Source: Crossaster papposus
Taxonomy: Eukaryota; Echinodermata; Asteroidea; Velatida; Solasteridae
Assembly: GCA_037893245.1 (NCBI GenBank)
Contig: JBAIAA010000261.1
Span: 2,108,001 to 2,172,000, forward strand
Length of the DNA: 64,000 nucleotides
Direction of reading: 5' to 3'
Positions 12,301 to 25,320 of the stretch are shown in pieces. How positions within the stretch are numbered: the stretch's first letter is position 1; each line of letters opens with the position of its first letter. The position numbers were made by a program, and so were the translations under genes. The notes under the pieces were generated by a model. The model was not told the origin of the DNA. It ran no database searches and saw nothing but the letters and a program-made list of their open reading frames with translations.

Positions 12301-15300
12301 CTTGGTTCAGGAGCGCCAAAACATGACCCTGGTTCCAAACACTTTTTGGAGGTGTCCCGTGAAATTTTGACATCTTTGTAAAAACTGCTTTCTTTTACAT
12401 TTGCATGTGCAATACTACCAATGAGTCTGTATAGCTATAAAGTCGTTTTAGAAATTTACAAGTTCTGACTTGTTTTCACATTTTAAGCGAAAGGTGTTCG
12501 TGAATGGGAATATTAAAAACAAGTACATGTACGTACGCAATAACGATCATGGCCGCTTCGGCTCGGGTCATTTTCAGCGCCAGGTCCCAATTAAGACGGC
12601 TTTAACAACACACATGTACCAATGGCCCAACTCGGCCAAACACATTTTATTCAATTATTTTAAAGAGATGTTGAACGCAGTGAAGTGATTAGTTTATGTA
12701 TGCCGTTTATGATTGATTGGTTGATTTATTGATTGATGTGATCAAATAACTGTTTCTAAATACGGACTTGCATCACTATCACGAGTTCGTAGTTTGCCAT
12801 TAACTGGGCAATTATTAATATGTAATGTATCAAGTATTAAATACCGTAAAATATGGTAACTTTGGCACGCAGGGGTAACTTTGTAATTGTTTTCAATATA
12901 ATGTTTTTTAGATTTTACTGGTTTTTAGATTTTTTTTAATTCATCTAAATGACCAAACAAAAAGAGTCTAAAATAATATCAAACTGGATTTGTTGGGATA
13001 TTTTATGAATCTAACAAAACGTTACTTCTATAAACGATCTGCCAAAGTTGCCCAAAAATTGCCAGTCATTATTATTGTGACTTAAAATTAGTTTATAACA
13101 TAACAGCAAGTGTTTTTAGGTGTAGACGAGACTATGTTTTTGGCATGCATGTGCAAACTTTGTGTCCAATGCAGTGTATTAATTTGAATTCTTGCATTTA
13201 TGGACACTGTAAAATTGTACAAATTGTAGGTATCACTCCATACCTTTTATTAGACTAATTAAGGATGTCCATGGTCCATGCAACTGGTTTTGTTTCCTAA
13301 AGAAACCGTGGAAATACGCATTTATTGTGTGGATCAAAACCATGTTTTTCTTGCCTGAAACTATTATCGAGTATCAAAGAAAAGAAGTTACCAGGTGACC
13401 AATAACAATACATGCTATAGGAATCTAATCGCGCAAACAAAAACTGCTTTAAATTGTCACCTTTGCAGACATGTATTGGTTTGGGGTACTTTTAGTTCTT
13501 GCATGAAAAAATACAAACAATTGGTATAATCATTTTTATTAGTGCCAATTTTGTTTCAAACGAAGTGATCAAATCACACAAAAACACAATTTTGCACTCA
13601 AAGTAGATACCGGAGACTAGTAGTGTTTTGAATGTCAAAAATTGTTTTGTTTGATGGCAAATGAGCCTAAAAGCAATTTTTTTTTAAATCACTTTTAAAT
13701 GTATTTGAATAAATATGTGGAAAATTACACCAACAATACTTTGAACCTCTTGGTTCAGGAGCGCCAAAACATGACCCTGGTTCCAAACACTTTTTGGAGG
13801 TGTCCCGTGAAATTTTGACATCTTTGTAAAAACTGCTTTCTTTTACATTTGCATGTGCAATACTACCAATGAGTCTGTATAGCTATAAAGTCGTTTTAGA
13901 AATTTACAAGTTCTGACTTGTTTTCACATTTTAAGCGAAAGGTGTTCGTGAATGGGAATATTAAAAACAAGTACATGTACGTACGCAATAACGATCATGG
14001 CCGCTTCGGCTCGGGTCATTTTCAGCGCCAGGTCCCAATTAAGACGGCTTTAACAACACACATGTACCAATGGCCCAACTCGGCCAAACACATTTTATTC
14101 AATTATTTTAAAGAGATGTTGAACGCAGTGAAGTGATTAGTTTTTCTCTGCCGTTCATGATTGATTGGTTGATTTATTGATTGATGTTATCAAATAACCG
14201 TTTCTAAATACGGACTTGCATCACTATCACGAGTTTGTAGTTTGCCATTAACTGCGCAATTATTAATATGTACTGTATCAAGTATTAAATACCGTAAAAT
14301 GTGGTAACTTTGGCACGCAGGGGTAACTTTGTAATTGTTTTCAATATAATGTTTTTTAGATTTTACTGGTTTTTAGATTTTTTAAATTCATCTAAATGAC
14401 CAAACAAAAAAAGAGTCTAAAATAATATCAAACTGGATCTTTTGTGATATTTTATAAATCTAACAAAACGTTACTTCTATAAACGATCTGCCAAAGTTGC
14501 CCAAAAATTGCCAGTCATTATTATTTTGACTTAAAATTAGTTTATAACATAACAGCAAGTGTTTTTAGGTGTAGACGAGACTATATTTTTGGCATGCATG
14601 TGCAAACTTTGTGTCCAATGCAGTGTAGTAATTTAAATTCTTGCATTTACGAAACACTGTAAAATTGTACAAATTGTAGGTATAACTCCATACCTTTTAT
14701 TAGACTTATTAAGGATGTCCATGGTCCATGTAACTGGTTTTGTTTCCTAATGAAACCGTGGAAATACGCATTTATTGTCTGGATCAAAACCATGTTTCCC
14801 TTGCCTGAAACTATTATCGAGTATCCAAGAAAAGAAGTTACCAGGTGACCAATAACAACTTTTATAGGAATCTAATCGCGCAAACAAAAACTGCTTTAAA
14901 TTGTCACCTTTGCAGACATGTATTGGTTTGGGGTACTTTTAGTTATTGCATTAAAAAATACAAACAATTGGTATAATCATTTTTATTAGTGCCAATTTTG
15001 TTTTAAACGAAGTGATCAAATCACACAAAAACACAATTTTGCACTCAAAGTAGATACCGGAGACTAGTAGCGTTTTGAATGTCAAAAATTGTTTTGTTTG
15101 ATGGCAAACGAGCCTAAAAGCTAATTTTTTTTAAATCACTTTTAAATGTATTTGAATAAATATGTGGAAAATTACACCAACAATACTTTGAACCTCTTGG
15201 TTCAGGAGCGCCAAAACATGACCCTGGTTCTAAACACTTTTTTGAGGTGTCCCGTGAAATTTGGACTTCTTTGTAAAAACTGCTTTATTTTACATTTGCA

Positions 15301-18085
15301 TGTGCAATACTACCAATGAGTCTGTATAGCTATAAAGTCGTTTTAGAAATTTACAAGTTCTGACTTGTTTTCACATTTTAACCGAAAGGTGTTCGTGAAT
15401 GGGAATATTAAAAACAAGTAGGCCTACATGTACGTACGCAATAACGATCATTGCCGCTTCGGCTCGAGTCATTATCAGCGCCAGGTCCCAATTAAGACGG
15501 CTTTAACAACACACATGTACAATGGCCCAACTCGGCCAAACACATTTTATTCAATTATTTTAAAGAGATGTTGAACGCGGTGAAGTGATTAGTTTATGTA
15601 TGCCGTTTATGATTGATTGGTTGATTGATTGATTGATGTGATCAAATAACCGTTTCTAAATACGGACTTGCATCACTATCACGAGTTTGTAGTTTGCCAT
15701 TAACTGCGCAATTATTAATATGTAATGTATCAAGTATTAAATACCGTAAAATATGGTAACTTTGGCACGCAGGGGTAACTTTGTAATTGTTTTCAATATA
15801 ATGTTTTTTTTATTTTACTGGTTTTTAGATTTTTTTTTATTCATCTAAATGACCAAACAAAAAGAGTCTAAAATAATATCAAACTGGATTTTTTGGGATA
15901 TTTTATAAATCTAACAAAACGTTACTTCTATAAACGATCTGCCAAAGTTGTCCCGAAATTGCCAGTCATTATTATTGTGACTTAAAATTAGTTTATAACA
16001 TAACAGCAAGAGTTTTTAGGTGTAGACGAGACTATGTTTTTGGCATGCATGTGTAAACTGTGTGTCCGATGCAGTGTATTAATTTGAATTCTTGAATTTA
16101 CGGAACACTGTAAAATTGTACAAATTGTAGGTATCACTCCATACCTTTTATTAGACTAATTAAGGATGTCCATGGTCCATGTAACTGGTTTTGTTTCCAA
16201 ATGAAAACGTGGAAATACGCATTTATTGTGTGGATCAAAACCATGTTTTCCTTGCCTGAAACTATTATCGAGTAGGCTATTCAAGAAAAGAAGTTACCGG
16301 ACGACCAATAACAATACATGCTATAGAAATCTAATCGCGCAAACAAAAACTGCTTTAAATTGTCACCTTTGCATACATGTATTGGTTTGGGGTACTTTTA
16401 GTTATTGCATGAACAAATACAAACAATTGGTATAATCATTTTCATTAGTGCCAATTTTGTTTCAAACGAAGTGATCAAATCACACAAAAACACAATTTTG
16501 CACTCAAAGTAGATACCGGAGACTAGTAGTGTTTTGAATGTCAAAAATGGTTTTGTTTGATGGCAAATGAGCCTAAAAGCTATTTTTGTTTAAATCACTT
16601 TTAAAGGTATTTGAATAAATATGTGGAAAATTACACCAACGATACTTTGAACCTCTTGGTTCAGGAGCGCCAAAACATGACCCTGGTTCTAAACACTTTT
16701 TTGAGGTGTCCCGTGAAATTTAGACTTCTTTGTAAAAACTGCTTTATTTTACATTGGCATGTGCAATACTACCAATGAGTCTGTATAGCTATAAAGTCGT
16801 TTTAGAAATTTACAAGTTCTGACTTGTTTTCACTTTTTAACCGAAAGCTGTTCGTGAATGGGAATATTAAAAACAAGTACATGTACGTACGCAATAACGA
16901 TCATGGCCGCTTCGGCTCGGGTCATTATCAGCGCCAGGTCCCAATTAAGACGGCTTTAACAACACACATGTACCAATGGCCCAACTCGGCCAAACACATT
17001 TTATTCAATTATTTTAAAGAGATGTTGAACGCAGTGAAGTGATTAGTTTATGTATGCCGTTTATGATTGATTGGTTGATTTATTGATTGATGTGATCAAA
17101 TAACCGTTTCTAAATACGGACTTGCATCACTATGATTGATTGGTTGATTTATTGATTGATGTGATCAAATAACCGTTTCTAAATACGGACTTGCATCACT
17201 ATCACGAGTTTGTAGTTTGCCATTAACTGCGCAATTATTAATATGTAATGTATCAAGTATTAAATACCGTAAAATGTGGTAACTTTGGCACGCAGGGGTA
17301 ACTTTGTAATTGTTTTCAATATATTGTTTTTTATATTTTAATGGTTTTTAGAATTTTTTTAAATTCATCTAAATGACCAAACAAACAAAAGTCTAAAATA
17401 ATATCAAACTGGATCTTTTGTGATATTTTATAAATCTAACAAAACGTTACTTCTATAAACGATCTGCCAAAGTTGCCCCGAAATTGCCAGTCATTATTAT
17501 TGTGACTTAAAATTAGTTTATAACATAACAGCAAGTGTTTTTAGGTGTAGACGAGACTATGTTTTTGGCATGCATGTGCAAGCTTTGTGTCCAATGCAGT
17601 GTATTAATTTGAATTCTTGCATTTACGGGACTCTGTAAAATTGTACAAATTGTAGGTATCACTCCATACCTTTTATTAGACTAATTAAGGATGTCTATGG
17701 TCCATGCAACTAGTTTTGTTTCCAAAGGAAAACGTGGAAATACGCATTTATAATGTGTGGATCAAAACCATGTTTCCCTTGCCTGAAACTATTATCGAGT
17801 ATCCAAGAAAAGAAGTTATCAGGTGACCAATAACAATACATGCTATAGAAATCTAATCGCGCAAACAAAAAACTGCTTTAAATTGTCAGTGCCAAAATTA
17901 TTAGTGCCAATTTGTTTCAAACGAAGTGATCAAATCACACAAAAACACAATTTTGCACTCAAAGTAGAAACCGGAGACTAGTAGTGTTTTGAATGTCAAA
18001 AATGGTTTTGTTTAAAGCTATTTTTGTTTTAGATCACTTTTAAAGGTATTTGAATAAATATGTGGAAATTACACCAACAATACTT
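9341..18085. repeat. Tandem array I, part B
   Basis: The array restarts mid-monomer at 9341. Monomer starts follow at about 10159, 11610, 13060, 14507, 15958 and 17484, and it breaks at about 18085, in the same way as part A. The 69-base internal duplication is found in the first partial monomer and again in the monomer starting at 15958. The monomers from 10159 to 14507 differ from each other at only a few bases, which shows recent local amplification. Those from about 14500 onward are offset copies of part A at a constant distance of 13,049 bases. Confidence 0.93.
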
Positions 18086-19220
18086 TCAACCCCCAAAATA
18101 TGAGAGAAAATGCAACAAAGCAGAAAGCATCCTTTTCTGGTCACCATACACAACCAAATGGTGTCATATTGTAGTCTACTATACTAATACTATGGCCAAC
18201 TATTACAATCCTGCCAAATATTCAATTCAATTCAATTCAATTCACTTTATTTCCATATGCATTTACATACACCGTAAACGAATTATTTTAACATATTTTT
18301 GTATCGTACGACATAAGTCTTACATTTAAGTCGTACGTACGACATAAGTCTGACATTTAAGTCGTACGTACGACATACATAAGTCTGACATTTAAGTCGT
18401 ACGTACGACATATAAGTCGTACGTACGGGTTAGCAGAAGTGAGAGAAAATTATTATTTTCACCATGTCCCTAATACAGCTTCGTATCCATGTACATTTTG
18501 GACGAGAAGCCGACGCAGAAAGCAGACTTTTAATGGTTGTGGTTTTCTTTGTGTATTTTTTTCCAGAGTAACTGCATTATACATGATAGCAGCTCACATA
18601 AATTATACAGTGATGTTTATTAATTTTGCAATAACATTAATTTAAAAATAAAAATTGTTTAATTTCATTTGGAACTATTATTTAAATAATTTAAATAATG
18701 TAATATTGATATGGTAGTAAGAACGCAATAATAGGCACTCTACAATTATGATATTGTACCACGAACTTCGTTAAATTGATTAAACGTTAAAGGTTACATT
18801 GGAGACTTCAAATTTAATTTCCGGCAAAAATGAACGATCGATTTTAACGGTGAATGAACACGTTGCAAAATTGGCAGAGAAAACCTGTTACATTTTACAC
18901 GGCTCCCTACAAGTAAATGAAGGGCAAACCCTGATACTAATTGCTTGCTACCTGGGAAGTCGAGTAACAAAGCTCGCACGATTAACAATGCTACGAACCG
19001 TCCCCAGAAAATAACAAACGGGGACCACTCGATTACACGTCAGTTTGTATAACGCAATTCAGTTTAGTTAAGTTTTGCCTTTTGGGGGAAATGAGGCGGT
19101 GAGGGTATTGTTACCAACAGCAGTTGTGATGATGGCAGTTTAATAAATATAACTCTTTGTACGTAGCTCTATGGTCCAAACCCAATTTGCCGCTTCATTT
19201 CACGCTGTCGTTCAATCTTC
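18086..19220. repeat. Array-flanking module, copy B
   Basis: This matches 5037-6180 with only a couple of base differences in over 1 kb. It holds no gene. The retrotransposon tail lies at 18213-18292 and the palindrome cluster at 18305-18429. Confidence 0.8.
18305..18429. repeat. Cluster of perfect 14-base palindromes, copy B
   Basis: Same arrangement as at 5256-5380: GTCGTACGTACGAC at 18330-18343, 18361-18374 and 18396-18409, plus a near copy at 18416. Confidence 0.85.
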
Positions 19221-19568
19221 CGGTATATAATTAAATGAGAGTGCTCGTTTCAGCTGAAACGACCTAATAATGTTTGTCCCATTGCTTCTGCATAAAGAAG
19301 GTGCCTGCCATTTCCCCCAAAAAAATATAATATAAACCGATATTGCTTCTCACCAGGCGACTCGTACGGGTGACATGCGGTTCTGAAACGGTGCAGAATT
19401 GTTCGTGCACCGACGGCAGCGAAGTTGACTTCTGTAATTTAGGTTTTATCTGCACCAGCCTTTCATGTAGCAACGGTATAGCATCGTACTAAGTCTTATT
19501 TGTTGCTTCGACGGGACATTCCTCTGATGATCCTTTGCAAACCTCTGAAAGAATCATCACTGTCAATT
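19221..19568 (+). other. Upstream region of lectin B
   Basis: Corresponds to 6181-6532 but is clearly diverged from about 19265 on. The poly-C run is reduced to TTTCCCCC. The same possible acceptor (CTTCTCACCAG) is kept, ending at about 19356. No gene of its own. Confidence 0.45.
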
Positions 19569-20330
19569 ATGGGCGTGCTACTGTTTAAAACTGCGGTCCT
19601 TTGTTTAATTTACTCGCAAAATGTTATGATAGACGCCAAATGGACTACGTGGGGTCAGTCCCTTTATAAGTTGGACCCTGATCATGTAGGCAAACAGAGC
19701 TACGCAAGGGCCGTAAAGTCTTGTAAGAAACACTTTGCGCGCCTAGCTGTGCCTTCTTCGCAAGCCGAGAACAATTTCATCTGGGACTTGTTTCAAGTGA
19801 TGAGTCCTAATACCGGCATGTGGATTGACTGCTCGCAAAACAGACCAGGTAACTGGTCCTGTTGGGAGGATGGGGCTGGCGGCGCCGATTCTCAGTATCG
19901 AAACTGGTCACCAAGCCACTTGAACGAGATCAAGAAATCGGACCTACTTTGCTCTAGGATTCCCGGACCAGGCTATGCCGATGCGCCAGGTCAGTGGCGA
20001 GCATCAGTTTGTGCACATAGCAAGGAGATCATGTGTGAGAAGAGCATGCGACCACCAATTATTGGTCTGTTCCCCGATGTGTGCACTACATCGATGGCCA
20101 GTGACGGCCAAAGCTGCTTAGCTGCCAAGCTTATCAAAATAGTGCACATTAAGCAGCTCTCCAGAGTCGCAGTACACGCTGGGCAATCTCGATATAGCAT
20201 CAGAGAAGACCCTTGTGGCGAGATGGTCATCGACTATTCAGTGCTGTCTACTAACGTTAAAGCAGACGGATTGAAGGTGGTGTCATCAAATATCGCTGTT
20301 CACTATTCAGACAAGAGGTCCCAAGGATAA
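19569..20330 (+). CDS. Secreted C-type lectin-like protein, copy B
   Basis: Intact paralogue of the gene at 6533, also 253 residues from the leader ATG (MGVLLFKTAVLCLIYS). The lectin-like domain spans residues ~24-160 and is followed by the same unrecognised ~90-residue tail. Against copy A, the stretch from the start of the domain to its end carries 23 replacing base changes in 19 codons and about 4 silent ones. The last 262 bases carry 3 changes. Replacements include Cys to Phe in KKHF, Gly to Asn in PNTG, Ile to Asn in PGNW, and a changed patch SRIPGP before GYADAPG. The N-W-S in PGNWSC forms an N-glycosylation sequon that copy A lacks. Canonical sugar-binding motifs are absent here too. 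Confidence 0.85.
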   Translation: MGVLLFKTAVLCLIYSQNVMIDAKWTTWGQSLYKLDPDHVGKQSYARAVKSCKKHFARLAVPSSQAENNFIWDLFQVMSPNTGMWIDCSQNRPGNWSCWEDGAGGADSQYRNWSPSHLNEIKKSDLLCSRIPGPGYADAPGQWRASVCAHSKEIMCEKSMRPPIIGLFPDVCTTSMASDGQSCLAAKLIKIVHIKQLSRVAVHAGQSRYSIREDPCGEMVIDYSVLSTNVKADGLKVVSSNIAVHYSDKRSQG

Positions 20331-20733
20331 GACGGCTTGGCTAGGCAGATATATGGGAAATATTTAGGAAAATTGTGTCTTTGGTGATAAAAGCATGACA
20401 TTTGGCATACAGTTAGGCGATGGCCCTATATCCAAATTCCTTTCACATTACATACTCTGAATGTGTTCAAAATTCCATATTTGTTTTATCAAAGCCACAA
20501 TCCCATCATTATATACTACGTAAACCCATGTTGTCGCTAGTTTGAGGTTTAGATCAAAAAAAATATCAAACTACTAAATACGCACATAATAACTTGCCTT
20601 TACTGTTAATTGCCACTGCAAACTGTTTGGATCTGGTGAAAAATACTTTGTGGAGACGAGTTAAACTTTTAAACACTAACAAACGCACGGTTGAAGTACA
20701 ACCAGTGAACTGTTTACTTCTTAGTATAACCAG

Positions 20734-20881
20734 ATATGACGTTGACATATAGTATCATGAACCGGACATCGTGCCATTGAACTTCCCTCAAACCAGAAAC
20801 TTTCATCATTATTATTCACTGGACGCGGGAGCAAGCACAATCTCGGCAACTATACTAGGACAGACATCCAAGTTCCACGCG
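20734..20881 (+). pseudogene. Broken copy of the candidate exon
   Basis: Counterpart of 7695-7836. The donor (GCG then GTAAGT) is kept, but the frame has a TAG six codons in and a six-base insertion. The rest remains open and nearly identical. If the exon was ever used in this copy, the stop would end translation. Confidence 0.3.
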
Positions 20882-21087
20882 GTAAGTGGCCAATGGGAAT
20901 TCGAGAATTGTTTTTGTTTATTTATTTGCATTGTAAAATAACGACCTGAACACAATGAACCAGAGGCCCTAATTTCCTTTCAAATGGTCATGTCCAAGAT
21001 AGGCCTGTTGAAATCGCAAAGAAAACGAAGTAACGTGCGTATAGCTATTCGTCATCGGTGGAAGAACCATGTTTTATTTAAACAAAT

Positions 21088-21332
21088 TATTCACGGGGCA
21101 CGCGAACGATTCGCGAAGGATGCGAATGCCGAAACAAATGGCAAAGTCCAACATTCGGAGAAGACTTTCTCCGAATGTGTCGCGACAATGCAGTTTGTGC
21201 GTAGTTCTCACAACGTATGTGCGAACGTAGTGTATAGCGTTGGCGGACTATGGCCAGTCCACATACAAGAAGAACATGCGAATAAAATGCGAACAACACG
21301 AATGCTGCACAAATCTCGGGCAACATTTGTGC
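21088..21332. mobile_element. Truncated copy of the inverted-end transposon
   Basis: Left arm and interior match 8031-8270. The match stops at about 21332, where array I sequence begins in mid-monomer. The right arm is missing, so this copy was cut by the event that joined it to the array. Confidence 0.65.
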
Positions 21333-23811
21333 TTTCTTTTACATTTGCATGTGCAATACTACCAATGAGTCTGTATAGCTTTCAAGTCGTTTTAGAAATT
21401 TACAAGTTCTGACTTGTTTTTACTTTTTAACCGAAAAGTGTTCGTGAATGGGAATACTAAAAACAAGTACGTACGCAATAACGATCATGGCCGCTTCGGC
21501 TCGGGTCATTTTCAGCGCCAGATCCCAATTAAGACGGCTTTGACATCACCAACTCGGCCAAACACATTTTATTCAATTATTTTAAAGAGATGTTGAACGC
21601 AGTGAAGTGCTTAGTTTATCTATGCCGTTCATGATTGATTGGTTGATTTATTGATTGATGTGATCAAATAACTGTTTTTAAATACGGACTTGCATCACTA
21701 TCACGAGTTCGTAGTTTGCCATTAACTGTGCAATTATTAATATGTAATGTATCAAGTATTAAATACCGTAATATGTGGTAACTTTGGCACGCAGGGGTAA
21801 CTTTTTAATTGTTTTCAATAAAACATTTTTTAGATTTTACTGGTTTTCAGATTTTTTAAAATTTATTTAAATGACCAAACAAAAAAGGGTCTAAAATAAT
21901 ATCAAACTGGATTTTTTGTGATATTTTATAAATCTAACAAAACGTCACTTCTATAGGCCTAAACGATCTGCCAAAGTTGCCCAAAACTTGCCAGTCAATT
22001 ATTGTGACTTAAAATTAGTTTATAACATAACAGCAAGTGTTTTTAGGTGTAGACGAGACTATGTTTTTGGCATGCATGTGCAAACTGCTTTAAATTGTCA
22101 CCTTTGCAGACATGTATTGGTTTTGGGTACTTTTAGTTTTTGCATGAAAAAATACAAACAATTGGTATAATCATTTTTATTAGTGCCAATTTTGTTTCAA
22201 ACGAAGTGATCAAAGCACACAAAAACACAACTTTGCACTCAAAGTAGATACCGGAGACTAGTAGTGTTTTGGATGTCAAAAATGGTTGTTTGATGGCAAA
22301 TGAGCCTAAAAGTTATTTTGTTTAAATCAATTTTAAAGGTATTTGAATAAATATGTGGAAAATTACACCAACAATACTTTGAACCTCTTGGTTCAGGAGC
22401 GCCAAAACATGACCCTGGTTCTAAACACTTTTTTTAGGTGTCCCGTGAAATTTGGATTTCTTTGTAAAAACTGCTTTATTTTACATTGGCATGTGCAATA
22501 CTACCAATGAGTCTGTATAAAGCTATAAAGTCGTTTTAGAAATTTACAAGTTCTGACTTGTTTTCACTTTTTAACCGAAAGGTGTTCGTGAATGGGAATA
22601 TTAAAAACAAGTACATGTACGTACGCAAAAACGACTATGGCCGCTTCGGCTCGGGTCATTATCAGCGCCAGGTCCCAATTAAGACGGCTTTAACAACACA
22701 CAATTTGGCCCAACTCGGCCAAACACATTTTATTCAATTATATTAAAGAGATGTTGAACGCAGTGAAGTGCTTAGTTTATCTATGCCGTTCATGATTGAT
22801 TGGTTGATTTATTGATTGATGTGATCAAATAACTGTTTTTAAATACGGACTTGCATCACTATCACGAGTTTGTAGTTTGCCATTAACTGTGCAATTATTA
22901 ATATGTAATGTATCAAGTATTAAATACCGTAAAATGTGGTAACTTTGGCACGCAGGGGTAACTTTGTAATTGTTTTAAATATAATGTTTTTTAGATTTTA
23001 CTGGTTTTTAGATTTCTTTTAATTCATCTAAATGACCAAACAAAAAGAGTCTAAAATAATATCAAACTGAATCTTTTTGGATATTTTATAAATCTAACAA
23101 CACGTTACTTCTATAAACGATCTGCCAAAGTTGCCCAAAACTTGCCAGTCAATTATTGTGACTTAAAATTAGTTTATAACATAACAGCAAGTGTTTTTAG
23201 GTGTAGACGAGACTATGTTTTTGGCATGCATGTGCAAACTTTGTGTCCAATGCAGTGTATTAATTTGAATTCTTGCATTTACGGGACACTGTAAAATTGT
23301 AAAAATTGTAGGTATCACTCCATACCTTTTATTAGACTTATTAAGGATGTCCATGGTCCATGCAACTGGTTTTGTTTCCTAATAGAAACGTGGAGATACG
23401 CATTTATTGTGTGGATCAAAACCATGTTTCCCTTGCCTGAAACTATTATCGAGTATCCAAGAACAGAAGTTACCGGGTGACCAATAACAATACATGCTAT
23501 AGGAATCTAATCGCGCAAACAAAACAACTGCTTTAAATTGTCACCTTTGCAGACATGTATTGGTTTGGGGTACTTTTAGTTATTGCATGAAAAAATACAA
23601 ACAATTGGTATAACCATTTTTATTAGTGCCATTGTTTTTTTTTAAACGAAGTGATCAAATCACACAAAAACACAATTTTGCACTCAAAGTAGATACCGGA
23701 GACTAGTAGTGTTTTGGATGTCAAAAATGGTTTTGTTTAAAGGCAAATGAGCCTAAAAGCTATTTTGTTAATGTATTTGAATAAATATGTGGAAATTACA
23801 CCAACAATACT
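21333..23811. repeat. Tandem array I, part C
   Basis: Part-monomer from 21333, then monomer starts at about 21987 and 23139. The monomer from 21987 is only ~1150 long: about 300 bases are missing at 22085, where CAAACT jumps to the later phrase GCTTTAAATTG. These copies are more diverged than those of part B. The array ends at 23811 with the same junction phrase (CAACCCCCAAAATATGAG) as parts A and B. Confidence 0.9.
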
Positions 23812-24195
23812 TTCAACCCCCAAAATATGAGAGAAAATGCAGCAAAGCAGAAAGCATTCTTTTCTGGTCACCATACACAACAAAATGGTGTCATAATTAT
23901 TGTAGTCTACTATGGCCAACTATTACAATTCTGCCAAATATTATGACAATCGGGCGTCGCATATACGAAAATTAGGACACCCCCAACATTCTAGTTCCGG
24001 GGAGAAGTATATGCAGGCAAAATTCATGGAATAATCAGTTGACCTCAATTTATTTTATCATTCTACAAAACAGCCGTATTGAGTCAGAAATCATTCGGAC
24101 TTTTTTTTCCAACCGATCCAACTTTAGAGGGAAAAAAACCCAGAGAATCGTAGAAATAAAAAAGATGCTAAAAAAGGGGGTAATTGCTTTAAAAC
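23812..24195. repeat. Fragment of the array-flanking module, then single-copy DNA
   Basis: 23812-23941 matches 5040-5175. The rest to 24195 shows no gene or known repeat. Confidence 0.55.
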
Positions 24196-24437
24196 CTGGG
24201 GCCAATTTCATAGAGCTGCTAAGCACAAAAATTTGCTGAGCACAAAAAAGTCTTGCTCATTAAAAACAGGTTACCATCCAAAATTCTACGGGTTTTTTAA
24301 GCCAAAAACCAGCTGCTTATCAATCGAAAACAATAAAGATCACGTGAAAATTTGGTCTGTAACCTTGTTTTTGGCAAGGACAAATTGTCATGCTCAGCAC
24401 ATTTTTGTGCTTAGCAGCTCTATGAAATTGGCCCCTG
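24196..24437. mobile_element. 242-base inverted-repeat element
   Basis: The ends are inverted copies: GGGGCCAATTTCATAGAGCT and AGCTCTATGAAATTGGCCCC, each followed inward by AAGCACAAAAAT-type sequence. Arms are about 45 bases. This is a short non-autonomous transposon. A single end of the same family lies at 56425-56450. Its right end is reused at the start of array II units. Confidence 0.8.
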
Positions 24438-25259
24438 TATGTAAACGCTGCGATATACGTGGTTATAAATGGAACTTGAATAATTTATTGTCACTGAATG
24501 CTCCATGGACATTTTGGGCGAGAAGCTGAGGCAGAAAGCAGACTTTTAATGGTTGTGGTTTTCTTTGTGTATTTTCCCAGAGTAACTGCAATATACATGA
24601 TAGCAGCTCACATACACTATATACAGTGCTTTTTTATTAGTTTTTGCAATAACATTGTTTACTTTCATTTGGAACTATTATTTAAATAAATATATGCAAT
24701 TATGAAATTGGCCCCTGTATGCAAACGCTGCGATATACGTGGTTATAAATGGAACTTGAATAATTTATTGTCACTGAATGCTCCATGGACATTTTGGGCG
24801 AGAAGCTGAGGCAGAAAGCAGACTTTTAATGGTTGTGGTTTTCTTTGTGTATTTTCCCAGAGTAACTGCAATATACATGATAGCAGCTCACATACACTAT
24901 ACAGTGCTTTTTTATTAGTTTTTGCAATAACATTGTTTACTTTCATTTGGAACTATTATTTAAATAAATATATGCAATTATGAAATTGGCCCCTGTATGC
25001 AAACGCTGCGATATACGTGGTTATGAATGGAACTTGAATAATTTATTGTCACTGAATGCTCCATGGACATTTTGGGCGAGAAGCTGAGGCAGAAAGCAGA
25101 CTTTTAATGGTTGTGGTTTTCTTTGTGTATTTTCTCAGAGTAACTGCATTAAACATGATAGCAGCTCACATACATTATACAGTGCTTTTTTATTAATTTT
25201 GCAATAACATTGTTTACTTTCATTTGGAACTATTATTTAAATAAATAATTAATAATTGT

Positions 25260-25320
25260 CATAAAATATATCGCTTTCCATCGTATCGACGATCTCAAAG
25301 CGCTTTACAATTATAAATAA
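25260..25320 (-). mobile_element. Retrotransposon-like 3' tail inside array II units
   Basis: On the minus strand the sequence reads TTGTAAAGCGCTTTGAGATC and then GGAAAGCGATATATTTTATG. This resembles the conserved 3' tails of some animal LINEs and SINEs. It recurs once per long unit, at about 27257, 28994 and 30703. No coding part is attached. Confidence 0.45.
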
